Assembly (NCBI RefSeq): GCF_030816485.1
Contig: NZ_JAUSYC010000001.1
Coordinates: forward strand, 1,426,001 to 1,490,000
Direction of reading: 5' to 3'
From: Arthrobacter sp. B1I2
GTDB taxonomy: Bacteria; Actinomycetota; Actinomycetes; Actinomycetales; Micrococcaceae
Length of the DNA: 64,000 bases
Positions 25,681 through 36,688 of the stretch are shown here, piece by piece. Numbering within the stretch: position 1 is the stretch's first letter; the number at the start of each line of letters is the position of its first letter. The translations under genes were made by a program, and so were the position numbers. The notes under the pieces were generated by a model. That model saw only the letters and a program-made list of their open reading frames with translations, searched no databases and was not told where the DNA came from.

Positions 25681-26733
25681 ATGCCCCGCACCTACACCAT
25701 CGATTCGATCCCCGGTGATGGCATTGGCGTCGACGTTACCGAAGTCGCCATGGACTGCGTGGACGCGGTGGCTGAACTGCACGGGTTCGCCGTCAACTGG
25801 CGGGTACGCGGCTGGAACAGCGACCTTTACGTCAAGACGGGCCGGATGATGCCGGTGGATGGGATCGAGCAGCTCAGCAGCGGAGACGGCATTTACCTGG
25901 GAGCGGTGGGAACCCCCGAAGTCCCGGACGACGTCACCTTGTGGGGGCTGCTGATTCCCATCCGCCGTGAATTCGACCAGTACGTCAACCTCCGTCCCAT
26001 GAAGCTGCTGCCGGGTGTTACCGGAGCCATGCCAGGTATCGAGGACCTGGATATCGTGGTGGTGCGGGAAAACGTTGAAGGCGAATACTCGCAGATCGGC
26101 GGCCGGTTCGGCTCGGGCACGGACGCGGAATTCGCCGTCCAGGAGAGTGTCTTCACCAAAGCCGGCGTCAGCAGGGTAGCGCGCTACGCGGCGGAAGCGG
26201 CCACCCGCCGTGGCGGCACCTTGGTCTCGGCAACGAAATCGAACGGCATCATCCACACCATGCCGTTCTGGGACGAAGTGGTCGCCCGAACCGTCGAAGA
26301 GTTTCCGGGTGTCACCTTGGACAAGGTGCTCATTGATGCCCTCGCGGCTCGGCTGGTCATGAAGCCCACCAGCGTCCGCACCATCGTGGCCTCGAACCTG
26401 TTCGGCGACATTCTTTCCGACCTCGTCGCCGGAGTCGCCGGCTCCATCGGCATCGCTCCGAGCGCCAACCTAAACCCTGAGCGCCGGCATCCGTCAATGT
26501 TCGAGCCCGTCCACGGTTCTGCCCCGGACATCGCGGGCAAGGGAATCGCCAATCCCGTCGGCGCCCTGTGGGCTGCGTCCATGATGCTAAACCATTTAGG
26601 GGAGGCGGAGGCCGCGCAATCCCTCACTACTGCGTTTGAATCCACCCTTGCAGACGACATTGCCACACCGGACCTTGGCGGTTCAGCCACCACTCTGGAA
26701 TTCGCGAAAGGGGCCCGCGACCGGCTGCGATGA
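25681..26733 (+). CDS. Tartrate dehydrogenase/decarboxylase-type beta-decarboxylating dehydrogenase
   Basis: NAD- and Mn-dependent oxidation of tartrate, D-malate or a 2-hydroxy-3-substituted acid. The 350-residue isocitrate/isopropylmalate-dehydrogenase-fold protein starts SIPGDGIGVDVTEVAMD. It contains VRENVEGEYSQIGGR, KSNGIIHTMPFWDEV with the catalytic Lys, DALAARLVMKP, NLFGDILSDL with metal-binding Asp residues, and PVHGSAPDIAGKGIANP. The sequence type is TtuC/DmlA, not LeuB. It is divergent from the amylosucrase gene and followed by a convergent GntR gene. No tartrate transporter is near. Confidence 0.88.
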   Translation: MPRTYTIDSIPGDGIGVDVTEVAMDCVDAVAELHGFAVNWRVRGWNSDLYVKTGRMMPVDGIEQLSSGDGIYLGAVGTPEVPDDVTLWGLLIPIRREFDQYVNLRPMKLLPGVTGAMPGIEDLDIVVVRENVEGEYSQIGGRFGSGTDAEFAVQESVFTKAGVSRVARYAAEAATRRGGTLVSATKSNGIIHTMPFWDEVVARTVEEFPGVTLDKVLIDALAARLVMKPTSVRTIVASNLFGDILSDLVAGVAGSIGIAPSANLNPERRHPSMFEPVHGSAPDIAGKGIANPVGALWAASMMLNHLGEAEAAQSLTTAFESTLADDIATPDLGGSATTLEFAKGARDRLR

Positions 26734-26767
26734 CCCTCCGGTTGTCCCCCGGCTTCGCAAAACTGTC

Positions 26768-27436
26768 CTAAAGCACGCTGCGGATGGCCTGCTCGAAACT
26801 GGTGACGTGCTCAAGGGCGAGCTTGCCCGCCCGCTCGGTGTCGCCGTCGGCCACTGCTTCCAGCAGTTCCACGTGCTCGGCGATGTGCTCCGCCACGGAC
26901 GGCACCTTGTCCAGCACCATGCACCAGATGCGGGTGGCGAGGTTGTCGTACCGGATCAGGACGTCCTCGAGGTGGGTGTTGGCAGCAGCCCGGTAGATCA
27001 GGCGGTGGACCTTGATGTCGTACCGCATGAGGTCATAGGGATCATCGTTCGCCCCCATGTCCGCGATCGCCGCGGCGGTTTCCCTGATTTCCTTGCGCAG
27101 GGCGGGGGTGGCCAGCTTGGCGGCCCGGCGGGCGGCCAGCGGTTCCAGCGACTCGCGCAGCTCCGAAACGTCCGCGAGTTCGGTGATGTCGACGACGGTG
27201 GCGAAGGTCCCGCGCCGGGGGTACGACACGACGAGGTGGTCGCCTTCCAGGCGCTTGAGTGCTTCACGGACCGGCGTGCGACCGACCCCGAGTTCGGCGG
27301 CGAGCTTGCCGTCGTTGATCGCTTCGCCGGGCCGGATGTCCAGCATGATCAGGCGATCGCGAAGGTGCCGGTAGGCCTGCTCGGCGAGCGAGAGCTCGCC
27401 TTCTCCGGCCAGCTGGTTTTCTAGCGTTACGCTCAT
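26768..27436 (-). CDS. GntR-family (FCD) regulator, probably of the sarcosine operon
   Basis: A 222-residue regulator with a winged helix (LIMLDIRPGEAINDGKLAAE, VGRTPVREALKRLEGDHLV) and an FCD domain (DIKVHRLIYRAAANTHLEDV, SVAEHIAEHVELLEAVADGD) carrying the usual ligand-site histidines. It is divergent from glyA-soxBDAG with 124 bases between. That gap holds phased TCAGTTA repeats. Control of sarcosine or glycine use is the natural inference. Confidence 0.9.
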   Translation of the reverse strand: MSVTLENQLAGEGELSLAEQAYRHLRDRLIMLDIRPGEAINDGKLAAELGVGRTPVREALKRLEGDHLVVSYPRRGTFATVVDITELADVSELRESLEPLAARRAAKLATPALRKEIRETAAAIADMGANDDPYDLMRYDIKVHRLIYRAAANTHLEDVLIRYDNLATRIWCMVLDKVPSVAEHIAEHVELLEAVADGDTERAGKLALEHVTSFEQAIRSVL

Positions 27437-27492
27437 CCGAGCTCTCCCAAGGTAGCTATTGACTGCCGCGTGATCTACAACATACTATTACG

Positions 27493-27537
27493 TCAGTTCT
27501 AATATATCAGTTACAGATCAGTTATGGATCAGTAACT
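27493..27537. promoter_or_regulatory. Phased TCAGTTA repeats upstream of glyA
   Basis: TCAGTTA or a near match begins at 27507, 27518 and 27529 (the last is TCAGTAA), each 11 bases apart, with a weaker copy TCAGTTC at 27493. AGTTAC (27509) and GTAACT (27532) also form an inverted repeat. All lie in the GntR-glyA divergent region just before the glyA ribosome site. Confidence 0.6.
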
Positions 27538-27560
27538 CCGAAGGGCTCAAAAGGAGAACA

Positions 27561-28916
27561 ATGCAGGACGTACTCAACGCCTCGCTCGCCACGGTGGACG
27601 CCGACGTCGCCGCCGCTGTGGCACAGGAACTGCACCGCCAGCAGTCCACTTTGGAAATGATTGCGTCGGAGAATTTCGCTCCGTCGTCCGTCATGGAAGC
27701 CCAGGGCTCGGTCCTTACCAACAAGTACGCCGAGGGCTACCCGGGGAAGCGCTATTACGGCGGCTGCGAGCACGTCGACGTGATCGAGCAGCTCGCCATC
27801 GACCGCGTGAAGGCCCTGTTCGGCGCCGAGTTCGCCAACGTCCAGCCGCACTCCGGCGCCCAGGCCAACGCCGCCGCCATGTTCGCGCTGCTGAACCCGG
27901 GCGACACCATCCTTGGCCTCTCGCTGGCCCACGGCGGCCACCTCACCCACGGCATGAAGATCAACTTCTCCGGCAAGCTCTACAACGTGGTCCCGTACCA
28001 CGTCCGCGAATCAGACCTCCGGGTGGACATGGCCGAGGTGGAAGCCCTGGCCCTGGAACACAAGCCCAAGCTCATCGTGGCCGGCTGGTCCGCCTACTCC
28101 CGCCAGCTGGACTTCGCCGAATTCCGCCGGATCGCCGACCTTGTGGGCGCCTACCTCATGGTGGACATGGCACACTTCGCCGGCCTCGTGGCCGCCGGCC
28201 TGCACCCCAACCCCGTCCCCTACGCGGATGTGGTAACCACCACCACCCACAAGACCCTTGGCGGACCCCGCGGCGGCGTCATCCTGGCCAAGGAGGAATA
28301 CGCCAAGAAGATCAACAGCGCCGTTTTCCCGGGCCAGCAGGGCGGTCCGCTGGAGCACGTCATCGCCGCCAAGGCCGTGGCCTTCAAGCTCGCCGCCACC
28401 CCGGAATTCAAGGAACGCCAGGAACGCGTCCTGCAGGGTGCCAAACTGCTGGCAGAACGCCTCCTCCAGCCCGACGTCCAGTCCGCCGGCATCTCCGTGG
28501 TCAACGGCGGCACCGACGTCCACCTGGTCCTGGTGGACCTGCGCCACTCCGAACTCGACGGACAGCAGGGCGAAGACGCCCTCCACCGGATCGGCATCAC
28601 CGTCAACCGCAACGCCGTCCCCTTCGACCCCCGCCCGCCGATGGTCTCCTCCGGCCTCCGGATCGGCACTCCCGCCCTGGCCACCCGCGGCTTCGGTGCT
28701 GCTGAGTTCGCCGAGGTTGCAGACATCATTGCCACGGCGCTGATCGCCGCTGCCGCGTCCGGCGCAGACGGCACGGGCACCCTGCCCGGGGACACCGCCG
28801 TCGAACTCCGCAACCGCGTGACGGCCCTGGCCAACAAGTTCCCCCTTTACCCGCACCTCACCGCCGACGCCGGCCTGGCCGAAGCCGAAGCAGACCTGAT
28901 TGGAGCCGCCCAGTGA
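27561..28916 (+). CDS. glyA: Serine hydroxymethyltransferase
   Basis: PLP enzyme that joins glycine and methylene-THF to form serine. The 451-residue protein has [45 protein letters not shown], the Schiff-base Lys231 in [14 protein letters not shown], and [21 protein letters not shown] precedes ATG 27561. It leads the sarcosine operon. There it consumes both products of sarcosine oxidase, glycine and 5,10-methylene-THF. It may therefore be a dedicated paralogue and not the housekeeping GlyA. It overlaps soxB by four bases. Confidence 0.95.
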   Translation: MQDVLNASLATVDADVAAAVAQELHRQQSTLEMIASENFAPSSVMEAQGSVLTNKYAEGYPGKRYYGGCEHVDVIEQLAIDRVKALFGAEFANVQPHSGAQANAAAMFALLNPGDTILGLSLAHGGHLTHGMKINFSGKLYNVVPYHVRESDLRVDMAEVEALALEHKPKLIVAGWSAYSRQLDFAEFRRIADLVGAYLMVDMAHFAGLVAAGLHPNPVPYADVVTTTTHKTLGGPRGGVILAKEEYAKKINSAVFPGQQGGPLEHVIAAKAVAFKLAATPEFKERQERVLQGAKLLAERLLQPDVQSAGISVVNGGTDVHLVLVDLRHSELDGQQGEDALHRIGITVNRNAVPFDPRPPMVSSGLRIGTPALATRGFGAAEFAEVADIIATALIAAAASGADGTGTLPGDTAVELRNRVTALANKFPLYPHLTADAGLAEAEADLIGAAQ

Positions 28917-30133
28917 GCACCCAGCAGCTTCCGGAGCACCCGGACTTCCTTTGGCGGAACCCGGAACCCAAGTCCTCCTACGACGCCGTGGTGGTGGGCG
29001 GCGGCGGCCACGGCCTGGCCACCGCCTACTTCCTGGCGAAGAACCACGGGATGACCAACATCGCGGTCCTGGAAAAGGGCTGGCTGGCCGGCGGCAACAT
29101 GGCCCGCAACACCACCATCATCCGCTCCAACTACCTCTGGGACGAGAGCGCCGCCATCTACGAGCACGCCCTCAAACTCTGGGAGATCCTGCCCGAGGAA
29201 CTCGAATACGACTTCCTCTTCAGCCAGCGCGGCGTGATGAACCTGGCCCACACCCTGGGCGACGTCCGTGAAAGCATCCGCCGCGTGGGCGCCAACAAGC
29301 TCAACGGCGTGGACGCCGAATGGCTGGACCCGCAGCAGGTCAAGGAACTCTGCCCCATCCTGAATATCAGCGACAACATCCGCTACCCCGTCATGGGCGC
29401 CACCTACCAGCCCCGGGCCGGCATCGCCAAGCACGACCACGTGGCCTGGGCCTTCGCCCGCAAGTGCGACGAGATGGGCGTGGACATCATCCAGAACTGC
29501 GAGGTGACCGGCTTCCTCAAGGACGGCAACCGCGTGGTGGGCGTCAAGACCAGCCGCGGCACCATCCACACCGAAAAGGTGGGGCTTTGCGCCGCCGGCC
29601 ACAGCTCGGTCCTGGCCGAAATGGCCGGCTTCCAGCTCCCCATCCAGTCCCACCCGCTGCAGGCCCTGGTCTCCGAACTGCACGAACCGGTCCACCCCAC
29701 GGTGGTCATGTCCAACCACGTCCACGTCTACGTCTCGCAGGCGCACAAGGGCGAACTGGTCATGGGCGCCGGTGTGGACTCCTACAACGGCTACGGCCAG
29801 CGCGGCTCCTTCCATGTGATCGAGCAGCAGATGGCGGCCGCCGTCGAATTGTTCCCGATCTTTGCCCGGGCGCACGTGCTCCGGACCTGGGGCGGCATCG
29901 TGGACACCACCCTGGACGCCTCACCGATCGTGGGCCTGACCCCAGTGGAGAACATGTTCGTGAACTGCGGCTGGGGGACCGGCGGGTTCAAGGGCACCCC
30001 CGCCGCCGGCCTGACCTTCGCGCACACCATCGCCACCGGGGAACCGCACAAGCTGAACAAGCCGTTCTCGCTGGAACGCTTCGAAACCGGCGCGCTCATC
30101 GACGAACACGGCGCCGCCGCTGTGGCCCACTAG
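28913..30133 (+). CDS. soxB: Heterotetrameric sarcosine oxidase, beta subunit
   Basis: Flavoprotein subunit that demethylates sarcosine to glycine. It has 406 residues, the normal size. The FAD site is [20 protein letters not shown], followed by [20 protein letters not shown]. His174 in [11 protein letters not shown] matches the region where the covalent FMN is attached in corynebacterial SoxB. The C terminus has the [15 protein letters not shown] motif. GTG 28913 overlaps the glyA stop (GTGA). Confidence 0.95.
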   Translation: MSTQQLPEHPDFLWRNPEPKSSYDAVVVGGGGHGLATAYFLAKNHGMTNIAVLEKGWLAGGNMARNTTIIRSNYLWDESAAIYEHALKLWEILPEELEYDFLFSQRGVMNLAHTLGDVRESIRRVGANKLNGVDAEWLDPQQVKELCPILNISDNIRYPVMGATYQPRAGIAKHDHVAWAFARKCDEMGVDIIQNCEVTGFLKDGNRVVGVKTSRGTIHTEKVGLCAAGHSSVLAEMAGFQLPIQSHPLQALVSELHEPVHPTVVMSNHVHVYVSQAHKGELVMGAGVDSYNGYGQRGSFHVIEQQMAAAVELFPIFARAHVLRTWGGIVDTTLDASPIVGLTPVENMFVNCGWGTGGFKGTPAAGLTFAHTIATGEPHKLNKPFSLERFETGALIDEHGAAAVAH

Positions 30134-30162
30134 CCGCCGCCACCAGAAAAGGACTAACGCAC

Positions 30163-30585
30163 ATGCTGCTGATCCCATGCCCCAACTGCGGCCCGCGGGA
30201 CGAAACCGAATTCCACTACGGGGGACAGGCCCACGTCCCGTACCCGGAGAACCCGAACGAGCTGACCGACACGGAGTGGTCCCGCTACCTCTTCTACCGC
30301 GAGAACCCCAAAGGCATCTTCGCTGAGCGCTGGGTCCACAGCACCGGCTGCCGCCAGTGGTTCAACATGCTCCGCGACACCGTCAGCTACGACATCCAGG
30401 CTATTTACCCCATGGGTGCGCGCCGGCCGGACCTCGCCGCTGCCCCGGCTGCCGAAGCCGGCACGGCCAGCACAGCCGCGGACAGTACCACCACCGGGAC
30501 CGCGGCGCCCGGCACTGCTGCGACCAGCATTGCCGCCAGCACCACATCCGCCAGCACCACCGCCCCGGAAGGAGCAACCAAGTGA
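30163..30585 (+). CDS. soxD: Sarcosine oxidase, delta subunit with long Ala/Thr/Ser tail
   Basis: Small zinc-binding structural subunit. The first 90 or so residues are typical Sox[21 protein letters not shown], then [18 protein letters not shown], with the zinc-site Cys residues. After RRPDL near residue 90 the protein continues for about 48 residues of Ala, Thr, Ser and Gly, ending before the soxA overlap. Usual SoxD proteins stop near 90-100 residues, so this tail is an extra, probably disordered, extension. It overlaps soxA by four bases (GTGA). Confidence 0.92.
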   Translation: MLLIPCPNCGPRDETEFHYGGQAHVPYPENPNELTDTEWSRYLFYRENPKGIFAERWVHSTGCRQWFNMLRDTVSYDIQAIYPMGARRPDLAAAPAAEAGTASTAADSTTTGTAAPGTAATSIAASTTSASTTAPEGATK

Positions 30586-33536
30586 CTTCCCAGAACGCCC
30601 GCCTGGCCACCGGCGGCCGCATCGACCGCACCATTTCCTGGCGCTTCACGGTGGATGGTGAAGAGTTCACCGGCCACCCGGGCGACACCCTGGCCTCGGC
30701 CCTGCTGGCCAACGGCCGCGTGGCCGTGGGCAACTCGCTCTACGAGGACCGGCCCCGCGGCATCATGTCCGCCGGTGTGGAAGAAGCCAACGCCCTGGTC
30801 CGCATCGAAGCCCGCTTCCCGGGCCACGTCGCGGAATCCATGCTGCCCGCCACCACTGTTTCGCTGGTGGACGGGCTCAAGGCCGCCCTGCTGAACGGCC
30901 TGGGCAGGCTGGACCCTGAGGACGACCGGGCCGAATACGACAAGAAGTACGTCCACACCGATGTCCTGGTGGTGGGCGGTGGGCCCGCCGGACTCGCCGC
31001 AGCCCGTGAAGCCGTCCGCACCGGCGCCCGCGTCATGCTGCTGGACGACCAGCCCGAACTCGGCGGCTCACTGCTCTCCGGTTCCACCGCCCCCGGCCTT
31101 GCCGAAACGATCGAGGGCAAGCCCGCCCTCGAATGGGTGGCGGACGTGGAAGCCGAACTGGTCTCCGGCGCGGAATCCACCGTCCTGAACCGCACCACCG
31201 CCTTCGGCGCCTACGACGCCAACTACGTCATCGCGGTCCAGAACCGCACCGACCACCTTTCCAGCCCTGCCGCGCCGGGCGTTTCCCGCCAGCGGATCTG
31301 GCACATCCGTGCCAATCAGGTGGTCCTGGCCCCCGGCGCGCACGAGCGTCCCCTGGTGTTCGAGAACAACGACCGCCCCGGCATCATGCTCGCCTCCGCG
31401 GTGCGCAGCTACCTCAACCGGTACGGCGTGGCCGCCGGCAAGCGCGTGGCCATCAGCACCACCAATGACAGCGCCTACGCGGTCGCAGCCGACCTCACCG
31501 CGGCCGGCGTCAAGGTGGCCGCCGTCATCGACGCCCGTCCTGCGCTCACTCCCGCGGCAACGGCCGCCGTCGAGTCCGGCATCCGGGTGCTGATCGGCAG
31601 TGCGGTGGCCAATACATCCTCCTCCGGAGAAGGCACTGAGGCGGGCCGGCTGGACGGCATCACCGTCCGCAGCATCAACGACGACGGCGAGCTCACCTCC
31701 GGCGTCGAGCAGATCGCCTGCGACCTGCTGGCGGTATCCGGCGGGTGGAGCCCGCTGGTCCACCTGCACTCGCAGCGGCAGGGCAAGCTGCGCTGGGACG
31801 ACGAGCTCGCAGCCTTCGTGCCCAGCACCGAGGTACCCAACCAGCAGACCATCGGCTCCGGCCGCGGCTCCTTCGCCACCGAGGACTGCCTCGCCGAGGG
31901 CGTCTCCGCGGGAGCACGGGCGGCCATCGCTGCCGGCTTCACCTCCGCCGTCGTTCCTTCGATGCTGGCCGAACCCAAGGCAACCGCCCCCACCCGCCAG
32001 CTCTGGCTGGTACCGGGGGAGAGCGGAACCCCGGATGACTGGCACCACCACTTCGTGGACTTCCAGCGCGACCAGTCCGTGGCGGACGTCCTCCGCTCCA
32101 CTGGGGCCGGCATGCGCTCCGTGGAACACATCAAGCGGTACACCTCCATCAGCACCGCCAACGACCAGGGCAAGACCTCCGGCGTCAATGCCATCGGTGT
32201 GATCGCCGCGGCCCTCCGGACAGCCGGCGAGGCATCGCGAGGCATCGGCGACATCGGCACCACCACCTACCGCGCCCCGTTCACCCCTGTGGCGTTCGCG
32301 GCACTGGCCGGACGCCAGCGCGGCGAACTGTTCGATCCCGCCCGCGTCACGTCCATCCACCCCTGGCACGTGGCGAAGGGTGCGCTGTTCGAGGACGTCG
32401 GACAGTGGAAGCGCCCGTGGTACTACCCGCAGGACGGGGAGGACATGGACACGGCCGTGCTCCGCGAATGCGCCGCCGTCCGGGAGTCCGTGGGCTTCAT
32501 GGACGCCACCACCCTGGGCAAGATCGAGATCCGCGGCAAGGATGCGGGGGAGTTCCTGAACCGCGTCTACACCAACGCGTTCAAGAAGCTCGCCCCGGGC
32601 TCGGCACGCTACGGCGTCATGTGCACGCCGGACGGCATGATTTTCGACGACGGCGTGACCCTCCGTGTGGATGACGACACCTACTTCATGACCACCACCA
32701 CGGGCGGGGCCGCAAAAGTGCTCGACTGGCTCGAGGAATGGCTGCAGACCGAATGGCCGGAACTGGACGTGCACTGCACGTCGGTGACGGAGCAGTGGAG
32801 CACCATTGCCGTCGTCGGACCCAAGTCACGTGAAGTGATCGCCAAGGTGGCCCCGGAACTCGCTGCCAACGGCGGCCTCGACGCCGAAGCCTTCCCGTTC
32901 ATGACCTTCCGCGAAACCACCCTGGCATCCGGGGTCCGTGCACGGATCTGCCGGATCTCGTTCTCCGGCGAACTCGCCTACGAAATCAACATCCCGGCCT
33001 GGTACGGACTGAACACCTGGGAAGCCGTGGCTGCCGCGGGTGCCGAATTCAACATCACCCCGTACGGCACGGAAACCATGCACGTGCTGCGCGCCGAAAA
33101 GGGCTACCCGATCGTCGGGCAGGACACGGACGGCACCGTCACCCCGCAGGACGCGGGCATGGAATGGATCGTTTCCAAGGCCAAGGACTTCATCGGCAAG
33201 CGCTCGTACTCACGGGCGGATGCCAGCCGCGAGGACCGCAAGCACCTGGTGAGCGTCCTCCCGGTGGACGGAACGCTCCGGCTGCCCGAAGGCACCCAGC
33301 TGGTGGAAAAGGGCCGCTCCACCAACCCGGCCTACGGTCCGGTGCCGATGGAAGGCTTCGTCACCTCGAGCTACCACAGCGCAGCGCTGGGCAGGTCCTT
33401 CGGCCTGGCCCTGATCAAGAACGGCCGCAACCGCATCGGCGAAACCCTGGTGGCCGCCGCCGGCGACCAGCTGGTGGACGTGGTTGTTGCGGAAACAGTG
33501 CTTTTTGACCCAGAAGGGACCCGTAAAGATGGCTGA
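30582..33536 (+). CDS. soxA: Sarcosine oxidase, alpha subunit
   Basis: Large subunit that transfers the methyl carbon of sarcosine to tetrahydrofolate and carries NAD. From GTG 30582 it has 984 residues, the normal length. The N-terminal 2Fe-2S-like domain has [20 protein letters not shown]. The dinucleotide-binding domain follows near residue 125 ([39 protein letters not shown]). The C-terminal third, from about residue 600, is a GcvT/aminomethyltransferase domain ([40 protein letters not shown]). Upstream residues in the open frame from 30357 are soxD shadow. Confidence 0.95.
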   Translation: MTSQNARLATGGRIDRTISWRFTVDGEEFTGHPGDTLASALLANGRVAVGNSLYEDRPRGIMSAGVEEANALVRIEARFPGHVAESMLPATTVSLVDGLKAALLNGLGRLDPEDDRAEYDKKYVHTDVLVVGGGPAGLAAAREAVRTGARVMLLDDQPELGGSLLSGSTAPGLAETIEGKPALEWVADVEAELVSGAESTVLNRTTAFGAYDANYVIAVQNRTDHLSSPAAPGVSRQRIWHIRANQVVLAPGAHERPLVFENNDRPGIMLASAVRSYLNRYGVAAGKRVAISTTNDSAYAVAADLTAAGVKVAAVIDARPALTPAATAAVESGIRVLIGSAVANTSSSGEGTEAGRLDGITVRSINDDGELTSGVEQIACDLLAVSGGWSPLVHLHSQRQGKLRWDDELAAFVPSTEVPNQQTIGSGRGSFATEDCLAEGVSAGARAAIAAGFTSAVVPSMLAEPKATAPTRQLWLVPGESGTPDDWHHHFVDFQRDQSVADVLRSTGAGMRSVEHIKRYTSISTANDQGKTSGVNAIGVIAAALRTAGEASRGIGDIGTTTYRAPFTPVAFAALAGRQRGELFDPARVTSIHPWHVAKGALFEDVGQWKRPWYYPQDGEDMDTAVLRECAAVRESVGFMDATTLGKIEIRGKDAGEFLNRVYTNAFKKLAPGSARYGVMCTPDGMIFDDGVTLRVDDDTYFMTTTTGGAAKVLDWLEEWLQTEWPELDVHCTSVTEQWSTIAVVGPKSREVIAKVAPELAANGGLDAEAFPFMTFRETTLASGVRARICRISFSGELAYEINIPAWYGLNTWEAVAAAGAEFNITPYGTETMHVLRAEKGYPIVGQDTDGTVTPQDAGMEWIVSKAKDFIGKRSYSRADASREDRKHLVSVLPVDGTLRLPEGTQLVEKGRSTNPAYGPVPMEGFVTSSYHSAALGRSFGLALIKNGRNRIGETLVAAAGDQLVDVVVAETVLFDPEGTRKDG

Positions 33537-34173
33537 AACAGCAGCATCCCCCACCCAGAGCGCCGCAGAACAGGACCTTGCGGCCCGCGTCAGCCCGGCC
33601 CGCCAGCTGGCGGAAGCCTTCACCGCAGGTTCCCTGGCCGGCACCGTTGAGCTCTCCGAAGTGCCCTTCCTGACCATGGTGGGTCTCCGGGCCACTCCCG
33701 GCTCGGAGGCGGCGCAGCGCCTGGCCGCCGTCACCGGCGGCCTGCCCGCCGGATCCGGCGCCGTGGCCGGCTCAGGGGATACGTCGGTCCTGTGGCTGGG
33801 CCCCTCCGAGTTCCTGGTGGTGGCCCCCACCGAGGCCCACGAATCCCTGGGCGGCGGCCTGATCCCCGCACTCCGGGACGCGCTGGGCGCCGGCGCAGGC
33901 CAGGTGGTGGACCTTTCCGCCAACCGCACCACGTTTGAACTGACCGGCCCCCGTGCCCGTGCCGTCCTGGAGAAGGGCTGCTCGCTGGACCTGCACCCCC
34001 GGGTGTTCAGGGCAGGCACCGCCTTCTCCACCGAGATCGCCAACATCCCGGCCATCCTGTGGAAGACCGGCGAGGAGTCCTTCCGGATTTTCCCCCGCGC
34101 ATCCTTCGCCGAGTTCCTGGGCCGCTGGCTGCTGGACGCCATGCGGGAGTATGCCTCGCCTGAGGTCCCCTGA
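33529..34173 (+). CDS. soxG: Sarcosine oxidase, gamma subunit
   Basis: Smallest folate-domain-like subunit of the tetramer, 214 residues from ATG 33529. That start overlaps soxA by 8 bases. The body matches the SoxG family: [67 protein letters not shown] and [17 protein letters not shown] [16 protein letters not shown]. It ends one base into sdaA, so the whole operon is tightly coupled. Confidence 0.93.
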   Translation: MAETAASPTQSAAEQDLAARVSPARQLAEAFTAGSLAGTVELSEVPFLTMVGLRATPGSEAAQRLAAVTGGLPAGSGAVAGSGDTSVLWLGPSEFLVVAPTEAHESLGGGLIPALRDALGAGAGQVVDLSANRTTFELTGPRARAVLEKGCSLDLHPRVFRAGTAFSTEIANIPAILWKTGEESFRIFPRASFAEFLGRWLLDAMREYASPEVP

Positions 34174-35600
34174 TGGCGCTTAGCGTCCTTGACCTGTTCT
34201 CTGTTGGCATCGGGCCCTCGTCGTCACACACGGTGGGCCCGATGCGGGCGGCCAAGCTCTTCGCCGACGGGCTGAAGGGTGACGGGCAGCTGGCCTCCAC
34301 CGTGCGCGTCCAGTCGGAACTGTTCGGTTCCCTGGGCGCCACGGGACGCGGCCACGGCTCGGACAAGGCGGTGGTCCTGGGACTGCAGGGCCTGGAACCC
34401 GAAACGGTCAACACCTTCACGGCCGATGACCAGGTGGCTGCGGCCGCGCTGAACGCCGAGCTGCAAATTGCCGGCAGCCATCGCGTGGATTTCAACTGGG
34501 AAGAAGACGTGGTGCTCCACCGGCGCAAGTCCCTCCCGGCCCATCCCAACGGCATGACCTTCCGCGCGCTGGACCACACCGGAGCGGTATTGAGCGAACG
34601 GAGCTTCTATTCCATTGGGGGCGGCTTCGTGGTGGACGGGGACGCGGTGGGCGCTGACAAGGTGGTGGCGGACGACACCGTGCTGCCATACCCTTTCTCC
34701 ACCGCGGATGAGCTGCTGCAGATCTGTAGCCGCGAAGGCATGTCCATCTCCGACGTCATGCTGGCCAACGAACTGACCTGGCACAGCGAAGCGGAGCTCC
34801 GGGAAGAACTGCTGGGGCTCTGGGCCGTGATGCGCGAGTGCGTGGAGAACGGGTGCAACGCCGAAGGCATCCTGCCGGGCGGGCTCAAAGTGCCCCGGCG
34901 CGCACCCGCACTGTTCCGCACCCTGACCGCCTCCGCAGCGTCGGCGGAAGCCTCCGCCAAGGCGGCGGCAGCAACGCCGTCGCCCGTCCAGGCACCGGCG
35001 GACCCGCTGCTCGCGATGGAATGGGTCAACCTGTTCGCGCTCGCCGTGAACGAGGAGAACGCCGCCGGCGGCCGGATCGTCACCGCCCCCACCAACGGTG
35101 CGGCCGGGATCGTGCCGGCCGTGCTGCACTACTACATCAAGTTTGTTCCCGGAGCTGACGACGACGGTGTGGTCCGCTTCCTGCTGGCGGCGGCCGCCGT
35201 CGGAATCCTCTTCAAAACGAACGCCTCCATCTCCGGCGCCGAAGTGGGCTGCCAGGGCGAAGTGGGTTCCGCCTGTTCGATGGCGGCCGCCGGGCTTTGC
35301 GAAGTCCTCGGCGGGACGCCGGCGCAGGTGGAGAACGCCGCCGAGGTGGGCATCGAGCACAACCTGGGCCTGACCTGCGATCCGGTGGGCGGCCTGGTGC
35401 AGATCCCCTGCATCGAGCGGAACGCGATCGCCAGCGTGAAGGCGATCAACGCGGCCCGGCTGGCCCTGCACGGGGACGGCAGCCACAAGGTCTCGCTGGA
35501 CAAGGCCATCAAGACCATGCGCGACACCGGCGCCGACATGAAAACCAAGTACAAGGAAACCTCCCGAGGAGGCCTCGCCGTGAATGTAATCGAGTGCTGA
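34173..35600 (+). CDS. sdaA: L-serine ammonia-lyase, iron-sulfur type
   Basis: Deaminates L-serine to pyruvate and ammonia with a 4Fe-4S cluster. It is the single-chain form of 475 residues. The beta domain begins [19 protein letters not shown]. The catalytic alpha domain has [15 protein letters not shown] and the cluster cysteines in [20 protein letters not shown] and [20 protein letters not shown]. The ATG shares its A with the soxG stop. Placed after glyA and soxBDAG, it finishes the route from sarcosine through serine to pyruvate. Confidence 0.95.
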   Translation: MALSVLDLFSVGIGPSSSHTVGPMRAAKLFADGLKGDGQLASTVRVQSELFGSLGATGRGHGSDKAVVLGLQGLEPETVNTFTADDQVAAAALNAELQIAGSHRVDFNWEEDVVLHRRKSLPAHPNGMTFRALDHTGAVLSERSFYSIGGGFVVDGDAVGADKVVADDTVLPYPFSTADELLQICSREGMSISDVMLANELTWHSEAELREELLGLWAVMRECVENGCNAEGILPGGLKVPRRAPALFRTLTASAASAEASAKAAAATPSPVQAPADPLLAMEWVNLFALAVNEENAAGGRIVTAPTNGAAGIVPAVLHYYIKFVPGADDDGVVRFLLAAAAVGILFKTNASISGAEVGCQGEVGSACSMAAAGLCEVLGGTPAQVENAAEVGIEHNLGLTCDPVGGLVQIPCIERNAIASVKAINAARLALHGDGSHKVSLDKAIKTMRDTGADMKTKYKETSRGGLAVNVIEC

Positions 35601-35603
35601 ACC

Positions 35604-36500
35604 ATGACCATCACTGAAACCCACATCCCCAGCCGCAAGGTTCCCACCACGGTGGAGCACGTGCTCACCCTGGACTGTCCGGAAGGCCCCGGCATTGTGC
35701 ATGCCGTCTCCGGCTTCCTGCTGGAGCACGGCTGCGACATCATCGACAACAAACAGTTCGGTGAGCGCTCCGAGGGCCACTTCTTCATGCGCGTGCACTT
35801 CGCATCCGAGGGCGACGGGTCCACGCGGGACCTTTTGCGGACTTCCTTTGCTCCTGTGGCGGACCGGTTTGCCATGCGGTGGCAGCTGGAGCGCCAGGGC
35901 TCCAAGCGCAGGGTGCTCATCATGGTGTCCAAGTTCGGCCACTGCCTGAACGACCTGCTCTTCCGTGCCCGGATCGGAGAGCTGCCCGTGGACGTGGTGG
36001 CCGTGGTGTCCAACCACCGGGACCACCAGGCGCTGGTGGAGTGGCACGGCATCCCGTTCCACCACATTCCGGTCACAGCTGGCACCAAGCCCGAGGCGGA
36101 GGCCCGGCTGATGGAGCTGGTGGATGGCCTGGACGTGGAGCTGGTGGTGCTGGCCCGCTACATGCAGGTGCTCAGCGACGACCTGACCCGGAAGCTGGAC
36201 GGCCGCGCCATCAACATCCACCACTCGTTCCTGCCCAGCTTTAAGGGCGCTAAGCCCTACCACCAGGCCTATGCCCGCGGCGTCAAGACCGTGGGTGCCA
36301 CGGCACACTACGTCAACGCGGAACTGGACGAGGGGCCGATCATCGCGCAGCAGGTGGTGGAAGTGGACCACACCTACGGGCCCGAGGACTTGGTGGCCGC
36401 CGGCCGTGACACCGAATGCAAGGCCCTCTCCAACGCGGTGAAATGGCACTGTGAAGGCAGGGTCCTGCTGCAGGGCAACCGCACCGTGGTGCTTCGGTAA
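35604..36500 (+). CDS. purU: Formyltetrahydrofolate deformylase
   Basis: Hydrolyses 10-formyl-THF to formate and free THF. The 298-residue protein has an N-terminal ACT domain (VLTLDCPEGPGIVHAVSGFL) and a formyltransferase-like catalytic domain: MVSKFGHCLNDLLFRARIGE, VVSNHRDHQALVEWHGIPFH, INIHHSFLPSFKGAKPY, then VGATAHYVNAELDEGPII with the catalytic Asp. It lies three bases after sdaA. In this operon it prevents THF from being trapped as one-carbon adducts when sarcosine is degraded. Confidence 0.95.
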   Translation: MTITETHIPSRKVPTTVEHVLTLDCPEGPGIVHAVSGFLLEHGCDIIDNKQFGERSEGHFFMRVHFASEGDGSTRDLLRTSFAPVADRFAMRWQLERQGSKRRVLIMVSKFGHCLNDLLFRARIGELPVDVVAVVSNHRDHQALVEWHGIPFHHIPVTAGTKPEAEARLMELVDGLDVELVVLARYMQVLSDDLTRKLDGRAINIHHSFLPSFKGAKPYHQAYARGVKTVGATAHYVNAELDEGPIIAQQVVEVDHTYGPEDLVAAGRDTECKALSNAVKWHCEGRVLLQGNRTVVLR

Positions 36501-36522
36501 CCGGAGATAACTGAATATTGCC

Positions 36523-36559
36523 AGCGCGGCCGGCTGCCCTTGGGGCGGCTGGCAGCGCT
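36523..36559 (+). terminator. Strong hairpin between purU and the permease gene
   Basis: AGCGCGGCCGGCTGCCC and GGGCGGCTGGCAGCGCT pair over 17 positions, with two G-U wobbles, one mismatch and a 3-base loop. TTGTTGTG follows. It probably ends or attenuates the sox operon before the permease. Confidence 0.7.
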
Positions 36560-36688
36560 TTGTTGTGCCCGGCGGCTTGCGCTGACCGACAACAACTGAT
36601 CGCTGGTGGACAAAGCTGCGGCGCTGGCCGCTGCCAAGCTGGATTCCACAGCAATCTTCCCGAGCTCATGACCGTTAAGAAGGATCAA

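Noticed and set aside
30357..30581. 75-residue N-terminal extension of SoxA
   Set aside because: It is the soxD gene in another frame; GTG 30582 gives the normal SoxA length and a coupled GTGA overlap.
34224..36449. 741-residue antisense open frame over sdaA and purU
   Set aside because: Long antisense frames are common at this GC content; sdaA and purU on the other strand have full family motifs.
36501..36688. Glycine riboswitch before the permease
   Set aside because: The stem at 36523-36559 looks like a terminator; I could not find the paired glycine-aptamer core.
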